Source: Prolixibacteraceae bacterium (GTDB lineage Bacteria > Bacteroidota > Bacteroidia > Bacteroidales > Prolixibacteraceae). From it: DNA of 64,000 nt. The stretch covers positions 62,001-126,000 of the forward strand of contig JALNYZ010000002.1 in NCBI GenBank assembly GCA_023229575.1, read 5' to 3'. Positions 8,177 to 15,937 of this stretch are shown here, in pieces; position 1 is the first letter of the stretch; each line of letters opens with the position of its first letter. The position numbers were made by a program, and so were the translations under genes. The notes beneath the pieces were generated by a model that was not told the origin of the DNA, did no database searches, and was given only the letters and a program-made list of their open reading frames with translations.

Positions 8177-8497
8177 ATGACAGCTTCAATGTTATATACA
8201 AAGATTAATGCTTTACCACCTGCTATGATTAAGGAGGTTGATACTTTTGTTGAATTTTTAAAAACTAAACAAAAGGAAAAGAGCAAGGTCAAAGAGCGAA
8301 AATTTGGATGTGCAAAAGGATTAATGGTCATGCATGATGATTTTGATGCACCATTAGATGATTTTATAGAAATTAAGAAAGATAACTCTGTCAAACCAGG
8401 CCTAACCTTGGATAAGGAACTCGACAAAAGATATAAATCCTTCCTGAAAGATAGCAGAGGGAAGGAGTGGGAATATTTAAAATCCGAATTAAAATAG
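8177..8497 (+). CDS. DUF2281-type antitoxin-like protein
   Basis: 106 aa from ATG 8177; ATG 8189 is an alternative. The N-terminal motif LPPAMIKEVDTFVEFLKTK and the C-terminal KFGCAKGLMVMHDDFDAPLDDF are the two hallmarks of DUF2281 proteins, which usually serve as VapB-like antitoxins and are followed by a PIN toxin. Here about 20 additional C-terminal residues follow and no toxin gene lies directly downstream: the next gene is on the other strand. The nearest PIN gene (7349-7807) is upstream and already has its own overlapping partner. It is therefore an orphan or solitary regulator. Confidence 0.72.
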   Translation: MTASMLYTKINALPPAMIKEVDTFVEFLKTKQKEKSKVKERKFGCAKGLMVMHDDFDAPLDDFIEIKKDNSVKPGLTLDKELDKRYKSFLKDSRGKEWEYLKSELK

Positions 8498-8547
8498 GAG
8501 ATGGTGAAACGATTGATTATCTTGCCTTTTGCCTTACAGCCATATTC

Positions 8548-8585
8548 CGGGAATAAGCCGAAATATAAGTTCCATCATCCTGAAG
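8548..8585. repeat. Diverged copy of the 7133-7175 repeat segment
   Basis: CGGGAATAAGCCG followed by AAGTTCCATCATCC parallels CGGGAATGAGCCG and AAGTTCCATAATTCC in the element at 7061-7225. It lies in the 192-bp spacer after the antitoxin-like gene, where no gene is seen. Confidence 0.4.
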
Positions 8586-8597
8586 TCTCCAGCCTTT

Positions 8598-8640
8598 AAA
8601 ATACAAAGAGGCTGAAAGTTGCAATTCTCCTTCAGCCTCC
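8598..8640 (-). terminator. Intrinsic terminator of the peptidyl-prolyl isomerase gene
   Basis: Stem GAGGCTGAA (8608-8616) pairs with TTCAGCCTC (8631-8639). Read on the minus strand the hairpin is followed by TTTGTATTTT, a T-rich tract, as expected for the minus-strand gene ending at 8690. Confidence 0.7.
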
Positions 8641-8689
8641 TATATCGATGCGTTATTCCAAAATCCAAAATCGAAATTCCAAAATTGGC

Positions 8690-9127
8690 TTATGCTTCGA
8701 TGATCACAATCTTCTCAATCTTATCTCCCTGACGGATGGCGTCAATCACTTCAACACCTTCATAAACCTTACCGAAACAAGTATGGTTGCGGTCGAGGTG
8801 CTTGGTATTGCTTCTGCTGTGGCAGATAAAGAATTGTGATCCGCCTGTGTTTCTGCCGGCATGAGCCATCGACAAAACACCACGATCGTGGTATTGGTTC
8901 TCACCATCCAATTCACATTTGATGGTATATCCAGGTCCGCCAGCCCCTGTACCTTTTGGACAACCACCCTGGATAACAAAATCAGGAATAACCCGGTGAA
9001 AAGTAAGTCCGTCATAAAATCCCTCTTTGGACAATTTAACGAAGTTTGCAACTGTTCCCGGAGCGTCTTCATCGTAGAAATTTACTTTCATGACGCCCTT
9101 TGCTGTATGAATCTCTGCTTGTGACAT
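8690..9127 (-). CDS. Cyclophilin-type peptidyl-prolyl cis-trans isomerase
   Basis: Catalyses proline isomerisation during protein folding. 145 aa without signal peptide, so cytoplasmic, like PpiB. Cyclophilin motifs in order: VANFVKLSKEGFYDGLTFHRVIPDFVIQGG with the catalytic Arg of FHRVIP, GPGYTIKCE, RGVLSMAHAGRNTGGSQFFI (the QFFI active-site strand) and the C-terminal FGKVYEGVEVIDAI. Start ATG 9127 is preceded by a TATCTTTG -7 box at 9148-9155. It is slightly shorter than E. coli PpiB but complete. Confidence 0.95.
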   Translation of the reverse strand: MSQAEIHTAKGVMKVNFYDEDAPGTVANFVKLSKEGFYDGLTFHRVIPDFVIQGGCPKGTGAGGPGYTIKCELDGENQYHDRGVLSMAHAGRNTGGSQFFICHSRSNTKHLDRNHTCFGKVYEGVEVIDAIRQGDKIEKIVIIEA

Positions 9128-9147
9128 ATTTTGTTTTTTTGTTTTTG

Positions 9148-9155
9148 CAAAGATA
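9148..9155 (-). promoter_or_regulatory. Bacteroidota -7 box (TATCTTTG)
   Basis: Minus-strand TAnnTTTG, about 20 bases before the isomerase ATG at 9127. No well-placed -33 TTTG is evident. Confidence 0.45.
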
Positions 9156-9188
9156 CCTCTTTCCCAAAGAATTTTCTTCCATTTACCC

Positions 9189-9196
9189 TATATTTG
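9189..9196 (+). promoter_or_regulatory. Bacteroidota -7 box (TATATTTG)
   Basis: Matches TAnnTTTG, about 80 bases upstream of the likely ATG 9277 of the PorE-like gene. Together with 9148-9155 it forms a divergent promoter region. Confidence 0.4.
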
Positions 9197-9276
9197 TCCG
9201 ATATTCTTGCTGATAGCACAGAAATATTCAATTGAAGAACCTTTCACCCGGTTTGAACCGATTAAAAACTATTAAG

Positions 9277-11268
9277 ATGATCCGTGCGCTAGGATCCATT
9301 TTTGCCATTATTTTCCTGCTCATTTTGAGTGAAGGATGCACTGTTTCCCATCAGTCCAGATTGGCTGCAACTGCCTTCGACAACGGTGAATATTTCAAGA
9401 GTATTGCTGCCTACCGGAAAATTTATACCAAAACCAAAGGAAGGGAGAACAAGGCTGCCATCCAGCTTAAAATTGCAGAGGCATTCTACAAGATTGGGCA
9501 GTACCGTCAGGCTGAAAGCTATTTCAAGAGCGCCATTTATAAAGATCCTTCCGATGCGACCATCCTGTTAAGGTATGCCGAGGTACTCAGGTCTAATGGT
9601 AAGTATGACGAAGCCATCAAAAACTACCGGAAATTCCTCCGGCATCTTCCAAAAGATGAACGTGCGCTGAATGGAATAATTTCCTGCAATTCGAGCAAGG
9701 AATTGATAAGCGGACAGACGCTCTACAAAATTGAGAACCTGAAGGGGATCAATTCGCGTTTTTCTGATTATGGGGCTGTTTATCCGGGATTGATCGAAAC
9801 GGAACTTGCTTTTTCCTCAGCCAGGGACGATGCTACAGGAAAAAAGAAGAATCCGGTTACAGGTGAGTTTAATGCTGATATCTATCGCGCGGTGTACAAT
9901 GCGGAGCAAAAAAAGTGGGACCTTCCAAAGCGGATTGATGAATCGATGATGATCAATACCATCGATGATGAAGGTGCTCCCGCATTCGACAAAAGTGGAA
10001 ATACCATATACTTTACCCGTTCCATTTCAGAGAAAGGGGTAGATGCAAAGGTTGGAATTTTTGAATCAACACTGGTAGGCGGAAGCTGGAGCCGACCTGT
10101 AAAACTCTCAATCGGCAGTGATAGTCTGCTTGCTGCGCATCCTTCCGTGTCGCGTGATGGGAGCAAAATCTATTTTGTCTCCAATAGACCTGGAGGATTC
10201 GGTGGCAATGATATCTGGATGGCAGAAAAGGTAGGAGAGGGCAAGTGGGGCGAAGCCAAAAATCTTGGTCCACAGATCAATACGGCAGGAAATGAAATAT
10301 TCCCTTTTATCCGTGATAACGGGGAACTGTACTTCTCTTCAGATTCTCATGTTGGTTTAGGTGGACTGGATATTTTCAAGGCAACACCACAGGATAAGAA
10401 TGGATGGAAAGTTGAGAATATGGGTGTTCCCATCAATTCGACCGGGGATGATTTTGCCATCTCTTTCTATCCAGGTGAAGAAAAGGGACTTTTTACAAGT
10501 TACCGTGAAGGAAGCCGTGGGGATGATATCTATTCCTTTATTCTGCCACCCAAAAGTTATGGTGTGGAAGGAGGGTTGTACAACAAGGTGACAGGCGTTC
10601 AGGTGGAAGGGGCATCGGTACGCCTGATTGGTACGGATGGAACACAGTTGCGGCTGAAAGCAGATAATGCCTCTTTCCGCTTTCAGCTTAAACCTGGTGT
10701 TGAATACCTGATTACCGCTTTTAAAAAGGGATTCTTGAATGCCAAGGCTACGATCTCTACTGTTGGAATGGACCAGGGTAAGGCATTTTCTGTTAGGATG
10801 GAATTAGTGCCAGTAGATCAGCCGATTAAAATTGATAATATTTTTTATGAATTGGGCAAGTGGGATCTTTTACCTGAGTCTGTTGCATCCCTGGATACCC
10901 TTGTAAACCTTTTGAAAGAGAACCCCACCGTTACAATCGAATTGATGGCCCACACCGATTGCCGGGGCAATGATGCAGATAACCTCATCCTGTCACAAAA
11001 AAGGGCCCAATCGGTTGTGGATTACCTTATTTCCAGAGATATTCAACAGGAAAGGCTTACGGCCAAAGGTTATGGGGAAAAGGTTCCTAAATCAGTTGAA
11101 GCCGGTATGGTCAAAGCATATCCGTTTCTGAAAAAAGGAGAAGTTCTCGGTTGCCAGTTTATCGAAGCACTTAAAAAAGAGGAAGAGCGGGAAATATGCC
11201 ACCAGCTGAACCGTCGAACCGAATTCAAGGTTACCTCCTCAGAGTACAGGGAAAAGTACAAGGAATAA
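9277..11268 (+). CDS. PorE-like OmpA-family lipoprotein (TPR, beta-propeller, CRD, OmpA)
   Basis: About 663 aa. I prefer ATG 9277 to the TTG at 9232 because it places a lipobox (LLILSEGC, Cys21) directly after the signal helix. Domain order: TPR repeats (about 25-135), a WD40/PD40-type beta-propeller (about 160-440, repeated DGSKIYFVSNRPGGFGGNDIW-like blades), a carboxypeptidase-regulatory-like domain (about 445-520) and a C-terminal OmpA peptidoglycan-binding domain (HTDCRGNDADNLILSQKRA). This order and length match PorE of the type IX secretion system, an outer-membrane lipoprotein bound to peptidoglycan. Paralogues with this layout exist, so PorE itself is likely but unproven. Its stop codon begins an array of GGATAAA repeats. 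Confidence 0.85.
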   Translation: MIRALGSIFAIIFLLILSEGCTVSHQSRLAATAFDNGEYFKSIAAYRKIYTKTKGRENKAAIQLKIAEAFYKIGQYRQAESYFKSAIYKDPSDATILLRYAEVLRSNGKYDEAIKNYRKFLRHLPKDERALNGIISCNSSKELISGQTLYKIENLKGINSRFSDYGAVYPGLIETELAFSSARDDATGKKKNPVTGEFNADIYRAVYNAEQKKWDLPKRIDESMMINTIDDEGAPAFDKSGNTIYFTRSISEKGVDAKVGIFESTLVGGSWSRPVKLSIGSDSLLAAHPSVSRDGSKIYFVSNRPGGFGGNDIWMAEKVGEGKWGEAKNLGPQINTAGNEIFPFIRDNGELYFSSDSHVGLGGLDIFKATPQDKNGWKVENMGVPINSTGDDFAISFYPGEEKGLFTSYREGSRGDDIYSFILPPKSYGVEGGLYNKVTGVQVEGASVRLIGTDGTQLRLKADNASFRFQLKPGVEYLITAFKKGFLNAKATISTVGMDQGKAFSVRMELVPVDQPIKIDNIFYELGKWDLLPESVASLDTLVNLLKENPTVTIELMAHTDCRGNDADNLILSQKRAQSVVDYLISRDIQQERLTAKGYGEKVPKSVEAGMVKAYPFLKKGEVLGCQFIEALKKEEEREICHQLNRRTEFKVTSSEYREKYKE

Positions 11269-11322
11269 AAAGGATAAAGGATACGGGAAAAGGATAAAGG
11301 ATAAAGTAAAAAGGATAAAGGG
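11266..11322. repeat. GGATAAA short tandem repeat array beginning at a stop codon
   Basis: Heptamer-like GGATAAA units start directly at the TAA of the PorE-like gene (11266-11268). Bases 11288-11320 form the left arm of a perfect 33-bp inverted repeat whose right arm is 11403-11435. Confidence 0.8.
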
Positions 11323-11402
11323 AAGAACGCTTTTATCATGAGTCGCTGCGATTCGGGAAAGCATTAAGCCCAGGCCACTCTAAATTAATTGCACGGGGCT
11401 CA

Positions 11403-11435
11403 CTTTATCCTTTTTACTTTATCCTTTATCCTTTT
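11403..11435. repeat. Mirror copy of the GGATAAA array
   Basis: An exact 33-base reverse complement of 11288-11320, about 45 bases before the purM start. The 82 bases between the arms hold no gene. The transcript could fold into a long A/U-rich stem. Confidence 0.85.
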
Positions 11436-11464
11436 TGTCTTGTTCTCTGTTGGGAAAAAGTTGC

Positions 11465-11472
11465 TATTTTTG
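11465..11472 (+). promoter_or_regulatory. purM -7 box (TATTTTTG)
   Basis: TAnnTTTG ending 8 bases before the purM ATG; a TTG at 11440-11442 lies 22 bases upstream as a possible -33 element. A start site 4-8 bases after the box would give an almost leaderless mRNA. Confidence 0.5.
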
Positions 11473-11480
11473 CCACCGTT

Positions 11481-12650
11481 ATGGAGAGCAACCAAAGATA
11501 CATTCGCAGGGGGGTTTCTGCATCCAAAGAGGATGTGCACAATGCTATCAAAAATATTGATAAAGGTCTGTTCCCCAAAGCATTTTGTAAAATCGTCCCC
11601 GATATACTGGGCAATGATCCGCTTTTTTGTAATGTGATGCATGCCGATGGTGCCGGGACAAAATCTGCTTTGGCTTATATGTATTGGAAAGAAACCGGTG
11701 ATCTTTCGGTTTGGAAAGGCATTGCCCAGGATGCCATCGTGATGAACCTGGATGATTTAATCTGCGTTGGCGCAATTGAAAATATCCTGCTCTCTTCAAC
11801 CATCGGTCGTAACAAACAGTTGATCCCGGGAGAAGTTATTTCCGCCATTATTCAAGGTACTGAAGAGTTTTGCGCCGAAATGCGCAACCTGGGTATTTCC
11901 ATCTATCCCACCGGCGGCGAAACTGCCGATGTGGGTGATCTGGTCAGGACGATCATCGTTGATTCAACCGTTACCTGCCGCATGAAAAGATCGGATGTTA
12001 TCTCGGCAGATGCCATTCGTCAGGGAAATGTAATCATTGGCCTGGCCTCGTTCGGACAGGCCAGTTATGAAACTTCGTATAATGGTGGAATGGGCAGCAA
12101 TGGCCTTACCTCCGCGCGGCATGATGTTTTTTCCAAATATCTCGCGGCGAAATATCCCGAAAGTTTTGATGCATCGGTGCCTGATGAGCTTGTCTATTCG
12201 GGAGGCCTCCGTCTGACCGATATGATTGATCCCATTGGTATGGATGCCGGAAAAATGGTGCTCTCCCCAACCCGTACTTATGCCCCGGTAGTCAAAAGGG
12301 TGTTGGACAGTTGTCGTAATAATATTTATGGAATGATTCATTGTTCGGGAGGTGCACAGACCAAAGTGCTTCATTTTGTGGAGGATGTACATGTGATCAA
12401 AGACCAGCTTTTCGACATTCCGGAACTTTTCAGGGTGATCCAGCAACAAAGCGGAACTGACTGGCACGAGATGTACAAGGTCTTTAACATGGGACATCGC
12501 TTTGAAATCTATGCGGATGCTGCGGCAGCCGGAGAGATTATCTCTATTTCAAAATCGTTTGGCATTGACGCTCAGATCATTGGCCGTGTAGAGCCATTTA
12601 CAGGTAAAAAGGTGACCATCGAAAGTCCTTTCGGAACCTTCGAATATTAG
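11481..12650 (+). CDS. purM: Phosphoribosylformylglycinamidine cyclo-ligase (AIR synthase)
   Basis: Converts FGAM to AIR with ATP in purine synthesis. 389 aa, longer than the ~345 aa of the E. coli enzyme, as is usual for the Bacteroidota form. Diagnostic stretches: the RRGVSAS N-terminus, MHADGAGTKSALAY, AQDAIVMNLDDLICVGA (metal/ATP site), the glycine-rich PTGGETADVGDLV and GMIHCSGGAQTKVL. The gene is flanked by short-repeat arrays: the GGATAAA mirror array upstream and TTTAGTCAC units after its stop. It is adjacent to prfA, but the 87-bp repeat-containing spacer makes a simple operon uncertain. Confidence 0.95.
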   Translation: MESNQRYIRRGVSASKEDVHNAIKNIDKGLFPKAFCKIVPDILGNDPLFCNVMHADGAGTKSALAYMYWKETGDLSVWKGIAQDAIVMNLDDLICVGAIENILLSSTIGRNKQLIPGEVISAIIQGTEEFCAEMRNLGISIYPTGGETADVGDLVRTIIVDSTVTCRMKRSDVISADAIRQGNVIIGLASFGQASYETSYNGGMGSNGLTSARHDVFSKYLAAKYPESFDASVPDELVYSGGLRLTDMIDPIGMDAGKMVLSPTRTYAPVVKRVLDSCRNNIYGMIHCSGGAQTKVLHFVEDVHVIKDQLFDIPELFRVIQQQSGTDWHEMYKVFNMGHRFEIYADAAAAGEIISISKSFGIDAQIIGRVEPFTGKKVTIESPFGTFEY

Positions 12651-12660
12651 CTACCCTAAC

Positions 12661-12697
12661 TTTAGTCACTCTAGTCACGTTAGTTCACTTTAGTCAC
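12661..12697. repeat. TTTAGTCAC short tandem repeats
   Basis: Four units: TTTAGTCAC, TCTAGTCAC, GTTAGTTCAC, TTTAGTCAC, then a T-tract. They lie between purM and prfA. The same units recur inverted at 15824-15860 and direct at 15910-15937. Confidence 0.8.
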
Positions 12698-12737
12698 TTT
12701 TTTCTTTTTCTCACAAATTCAACACTCAATTTACAGC

Positions 12738-13823
12738 ATGTCAGATAATTCACTACTCGAAAAATACGAAGGCATCAAAATACGTTTTGATGAAGTAAGC
12801 CAGCAGATATCGGATCCGGATATCATGAAGGATATGAAGCGTTATGTCAAGCTCAATCAGGAATACAAACAACTTGACGCTTTGGTGCAATCCTTTACCC
12901 GATACAGAAATTATTTACAGAATATTGCGGATGCCAGGGAGATTCTTGAAAATGAGACCGATGAAGATCTACGCGAAATGGCTCGTGAAGAGATGGAAGA
13001 GGGGTCCAAGAAGATAACAGCCTTCGAAGATGAGATCAAACTATTGCTTGTACCGGCGGATCCGGAGGATAGTAAAAATGCCATTCTTGAAATACGGGGT
13101 GGAACAGGCGGTGATGAAGCCGCCATCTTTGCCGGCGACCTTTTCAGGATGTATTCCAAATTCTGTGATCGGATGGGCTGGAAACTCGAAGTGACCAATA
13201 CTTCGGAAGGAACATCAGGCGGTTACAAAGAGTTGGTTGCAAAGGTAACCGGGAAAGATGTATATGGAATCCTGAAATACGAATCCGGAGTGCATCGTGT
13301 CCAACGGGTACCCCAGACCGAAACGCAGGGTCGCATCCATACTTCGGCGTCCACTGTTGCTGTATTGCCTGAAGCTGAGGAGTTTGATATTGATCTGAGG
13401 GAAACGGATATCCGCAAAGATACCTACTGTTCCTCAGGGCCAGGCGGCCAGAGTGTCAATACTACCTACTCAGCCATCCGGTTGACACACATTCCTACCG
13501 GGATTGTCGTAACCTGTCAGGATGAAAAATCGCAGATCAAGAACCTGGCGAAGGCCATGTCGGAACTTCGTACCCGGATCTACAACATGGAACACCAGAA
13601 ATACCTGGACGAGATCGCCTCTAAACGTAAAACCATGGTTTCGACAGGCGACCGTTCGGCAAAGATCAGAACGTACAACTATCCGCAGGGAAGGGTCACA
13701 GACCACCGTATCGGACTAACACTCTACAATTTACCATCTGTCATGGATGGCGATATCGGTGAAATCATCGAGAAGTTACGGTACGAAGAAAACGTAGAAC
13801 GTTTGAAAGAAACTGAACTATAA
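12738..13823 (+). CDS. prfA: Peptide chain release factor 1
   Basis: Class I release factor that reads UAG and UAA and hydrolyses peptidyl-tRNA. 361 aa, full length. The GGQ catalytic motif lies in CSSGPGGQSVNTTYSA near residue 236. The codon-recognition PxT tripeptide is PQT in RVPQTETQGRIHTSAS. The N-terminal coiled domain and the C-terminal DHRIGLTLYNL segment are intact. RF1 rather than RF2 is supported by PxT instead of SPF and by the absence of a programmed frameshift. Its TAA stop is embedded in the first unit of a 14-bp tandem array. Confidence 0.96.
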   Translation: MSDNSLLEKYEGIKIRFDEVSQQISDPDIMKDMKRYVKLNQEYKQLDALVQSFTRYRNYLQNIADAREILENETDEDLREMAREEMEEGSKKITAFEDEIKLLLVPADPEDSKNAILEIRGGTGGDEAAIFAGDLFRMYSKFCDRMGWKLEVTNTSEGTSGGYKELVAKVTGKDVYGILKYESGVHRVQRVPQTETQGRIHTSASTVAVLPEAEEFDIDLRETDIRKDTYCSSGPGGQSVNTTYSAIRLTHIPTGIVVTCQDEKSQIKNLAKAMSELRTRIYNMEHQKYLDEIASKRKTMVSTGDRSAKIRTYNYPQGRVTDHRIGLTLYNLPSVMDGDIGEIIEKLRYEENVERLKETEL

Positions 13824-13903
13824 GTTATGAGATATAAGTTATGAGATATAAGTTATGAGATATAAGTTATGAGATATAAGTTATGAGATATAAGACATGA
13901 GAC
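13820..13903. repeat. 14-bp tandem array ATAAGTTATGAGAT x5-6 after prfA
   Basis: Five perfect copies of ATAAGTTATGAGAT (13820-13889) and one diverged copy (13890-13903). Each can be read as two heptamers. The first copy includes the prfA TAA stop (13821-13823). Related heptamers follow the thioredoxin-like gene and the metallopeptidase gene. Confidence 0.95.
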
Positions 13904-13926
13904 ATTTTTAATTGAACATTCTTATC

Positions 13927-13990
13927 ATCATCACATTAGCACATCAGCACATCATCACATCATCACATTAGCACATCATCACATCATCAC
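13927..13990. repeat. 8-bp tandem array abutting the pyrF start
   Basis: Eight consecutive octamers of the types ATCATCAC, ATTAGCAC and ATCAGCAC, followed at once by ATC and the pyrF ATG. The array occupies the place of any ribosome binding site. Confidence 0.95.
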
Positions 13991-13993
13991 ATC

Positions 13994-14824
13994 ATGAACA
14001 AGACCCAGCTTTTCGAACAGATCAAAAAGAAACAGTCATTCCTCTGTGTCGGATTGGATTCCGATATTCAGAAGATACCTCGGTTTTTATTGGATACATC
14101 TGATCCGATCTTCTACTTTAACCAGAAGATTATTGATGCAACAGCTGCATATTCAGTGGCATACAAACCAAATCTGGCCTTCTACGAATCTATGGGAATG
14201 GATGGTTGGAACAGCCTGGATAAAACCGTCCATTACATTCGCGAAAAATACCCTGAAATTTTCATCATCGCGGATGCCAAACGCGGGGATATTGGAAACA
14301 CCTCAGCCATGTACGCCAAAACATTTTTTGAAACCTATCAATTTGATGCGGTCACCATTGCCCCTTACATGGGCGAGGATTCGGTAACGCCGTTTTTGGG
14401 TTATCAGGACAAATGGGTAATCCTGCTGGCCCTTACCTCCAACAAAGGCGCCTACGATTTTCAGTTTGAGGTAAACCCCAATGGGGAAAAGCTTTTTGAG
14501 ACGGTTTTACGCAAATCCCAAAAATGGGCTGATTCTGAGCAGATGATGTATGTGGTCGGCGCCACCAAAGCTGAAGAACTTGAAGGAATCAGAAAGATCG
14601 TTCCTGACCACTTTTTGCTGGTGCCTGGAGTTGGTGCGCAAGGTGGCAGTTTGAGTGAGGTTGCTAAATATGGAATGAACGACCAGTGCGGACTTCTTGT
14701 GAACTCTTCCCGTGCTATATTGTATGCATCGGGAGGTGCAGACTTTGCGGAAAAGGCAGGTGAAGCAGCTTTGGAAGTACAAAGTGAAATGAAGGCGCTT
14801 CTGGCAGGGAAAGGACTGATGTAA
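13994..14824 (+). CDS. pyrF: Orotidine 5'-phosphate decarboxylase
   Basis: Last step of UMP synthesis, OMP to UMP. 276 aa, the length of the type 2 (longer) family. Motifs: SFLCVGLDSDIQKIP near the N-terminus, the catalytic ADAKRGDIGNTSAMY near residues 93-106 and the phosphate-binding FLLVPGVGAQGGSL. Start ATG 13994 follows the octamer array directly, with no Shine-Dalgarno, so translation initiation must rely on an unstructured leader. The distance to prfA (170 bp) consists mainly of two different repeat arrays. Confidence 0.95.
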   Translation: MNKTQLFEQIKKKQSFLCVGLDSDIQKIPRFLLDTSDPIFYFNQKIIDATAAYSVAYKPNLAFYESMGMDGWNSLDKTVHYIREKYPEIFIIADAKRGDIGNTSAMYAKTFFETYQFDAVTIAPYMGEDSVTPFLGYQDKWVILLALTSNKGAYDFQFEVNPNGEKLFETVLRKSQKWADSEQMMYVVGATKAEELEGIRKIVPDHFLLVPGVGAQGGSLSEVAKYGMNDQCGLLVNSSRAILYASGGADFAEKAGEAALEVQSEMKALLAGKGLM

Positions 14825-14867
14825 ACGTTAAAAAATGTTTACTTCCTGATTTTTTAAGCAGAATAAT

Positions 14868-14875
14868 TACTTTTG
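14868..14875 (+). promoter_or_regulatory. Possible -7 box (TACTTTTG)
   Basis: TAnnTTTG, 28 bases before the esterase ATG at 14904. No clear -33 element. Confidence 0.35.
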
Positions 14876-14903
14876 TTTTGATTTTGTAATTAAAATAGAA
14901 AGC

Positions 14904-15824
14904 ATGGTTGGTAAATTGTTGACTTTGGTTCTGGGGTGTTTACTTCTTCTCGAAGGGAACGCTTATGGAGCAAACCCACAACAGAAAAAGGAAAAATCAA
15001 AGACATATCCCTATTTGGCTTATCTGCCAAATGGCTATAAAGAATCTATAGGAAAAGAGTGGCCTTTAATAATTTACCTTCACGGTAGTTCTTGTAAAGG
15101 CAGCAATCTTGACCGATTGAAAAAATATGGACCCCCATTCTACCTGGATCGTGGCATGCAGGTGGATGCCATTGTTATTTCACCTCAATGCCCTTCGAAC
15201 CGGAACTGGGTTTATGGCGACTGGTTCGAATCGTTTTATTCAGAAATACTGGCAAAATACCACGTTGATCCATCCCGAGTATACTTGACAGGAATGAGTT
15301 TGGGTGGTTTTGGAACCTGGAACCTAGCCTCCAGGTATCCACAATATTTTGCAGCCATCATGCCTTTGTGCGGGGGTGGCAGACCAGGTATGGCTGAGGC
15401 CATCAAAGATTTGCCTACCTGGGTTTTCCATGGTGAAAAAGACAGAAGGGTGAGATTGAACAGGTCGGAGGAGATGGTAGAAGCCATGCAGGAGATTGGA
15501 TCAAGGCCTAAATTCTCTGTATTGAAAGGAGAGGGGCACGATATCCACCATGTCTACTCCGAACAAAATGTTTATGAATGGCTGCTGGCACAGCATAAAA
15601 GCGTTTATGAAAAGCTGGTTAGCCTGAATTTTTGGTCGCCGAAAACCGATTCTGTAATTTCTCAAAAGAGAGAAGAGCTTATCAAAGAGGTTCAAAAATC
15701 CAGTATTGCTGAAAAATTTATTCTCAAAAGTCAGGCACGGCCTCCAACCCCAACTGAAACTGTTAAATCATTTCTCTTAAACTTCTTCAAGCCGAAGCCA
15801 TTTGAGCAGTCCTCTTTAAAGTAG
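14904..15824 (+). CDS. Secreted alpha/beta-hydrolase, CE1/dienelactone-hydrolase-like esterase
   Basis: 306 aa with a signal peptide (MVGKLLTLVLGCLLLLEGNAYG), so periplasmic or secreted. Alpha/beta-hydrolase parts: PLIIYLHGSSCKG (oxyanion strand), the nucleophile elbow GMSLGGFGTW (Ser about 132), HGEKDRRV with the acid Asp near 179 and GHDIHH with the catalytic His near 212. This pattern matches PHB-depolymerase/feruloyl-esterase-like enzymes that remove acyl groups from plant polysaccharides, but the substrate is unknown. An extra C-terminal tail of about 60 residues is not part of the fold. The TAG stop overlaps the first GTGACTAAA unit of a repeat array. Confidence 0.8.
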   Translation: MVGKLLTLVLGCLLLLEGNAYGANPQQKKEKSKTYPYLAYLPNGYKESIGKEWPLIIYLHGSSCKGSNLDRLKKYGPPFYLDRGMQVDAIVISPQCPSNRNWVYGDWFESFYSEILAKYHVDPSRVYLTGMSLGGFGTWNLASRYPQYFAAIMPLCGGGRPGMAEAIKDLPTWVFHGEKDRRVRLNRSEEMVEAMQEIGSRPKFSVLKGEGHDIHHVYSEQNVYEWLLAQHKSVYEKLVSLNFWSPKTDSVISQKREELIKEVQKSSIAEKFILKSQARPPTPTETVKSFLLNFFKPKPFEQSSLK

Positions 15825-15860
15825 TGACTAAAGTGACTAGAGGGAACTAAAGTGACTAGA
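15824..15860. repeat. GTGACTAAA short tandem repeats at the esterase stop
   Basis: Units GTGACTAAA, GTGACTAGA, GGGAACTAAA, GTGACTAGA; the first starts with the G of the TAG stop. It is an imperfect inverted partner of 15910-15937. Confidence 0.8.
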
Positions 15861-15909
15861 GTACTTTGATACTCTGGTCATTTTTGTTTGGAGTCCTAAC
15901 TTTATTAAC

Positions 15910-15937
15910 TTTAGTCACTTTAGTTCACTCTAGTCAC
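15910..15937. repeat. TTTAGTCAC mirror array before the oxidoreductase start
   Basis: Units TTTAGTCAC, TTTAGTTCAC, TCTAGTCAC, in the opposite sense to 15824-15860, so this spacer can form a hairpin of about 30 base pairs with two mismatches. Confidence 0.8.

Noticed and set aside
11964..12497. 177-aa minus-strand frame inside purM
   Set aside because: A shadow of a well-supported AIR synthase gene.
13820..13990. Possible CRISPR array
   Set aside because: The units are 8 or 14 bp in direct tandem without spacers, and no cas genes are present.
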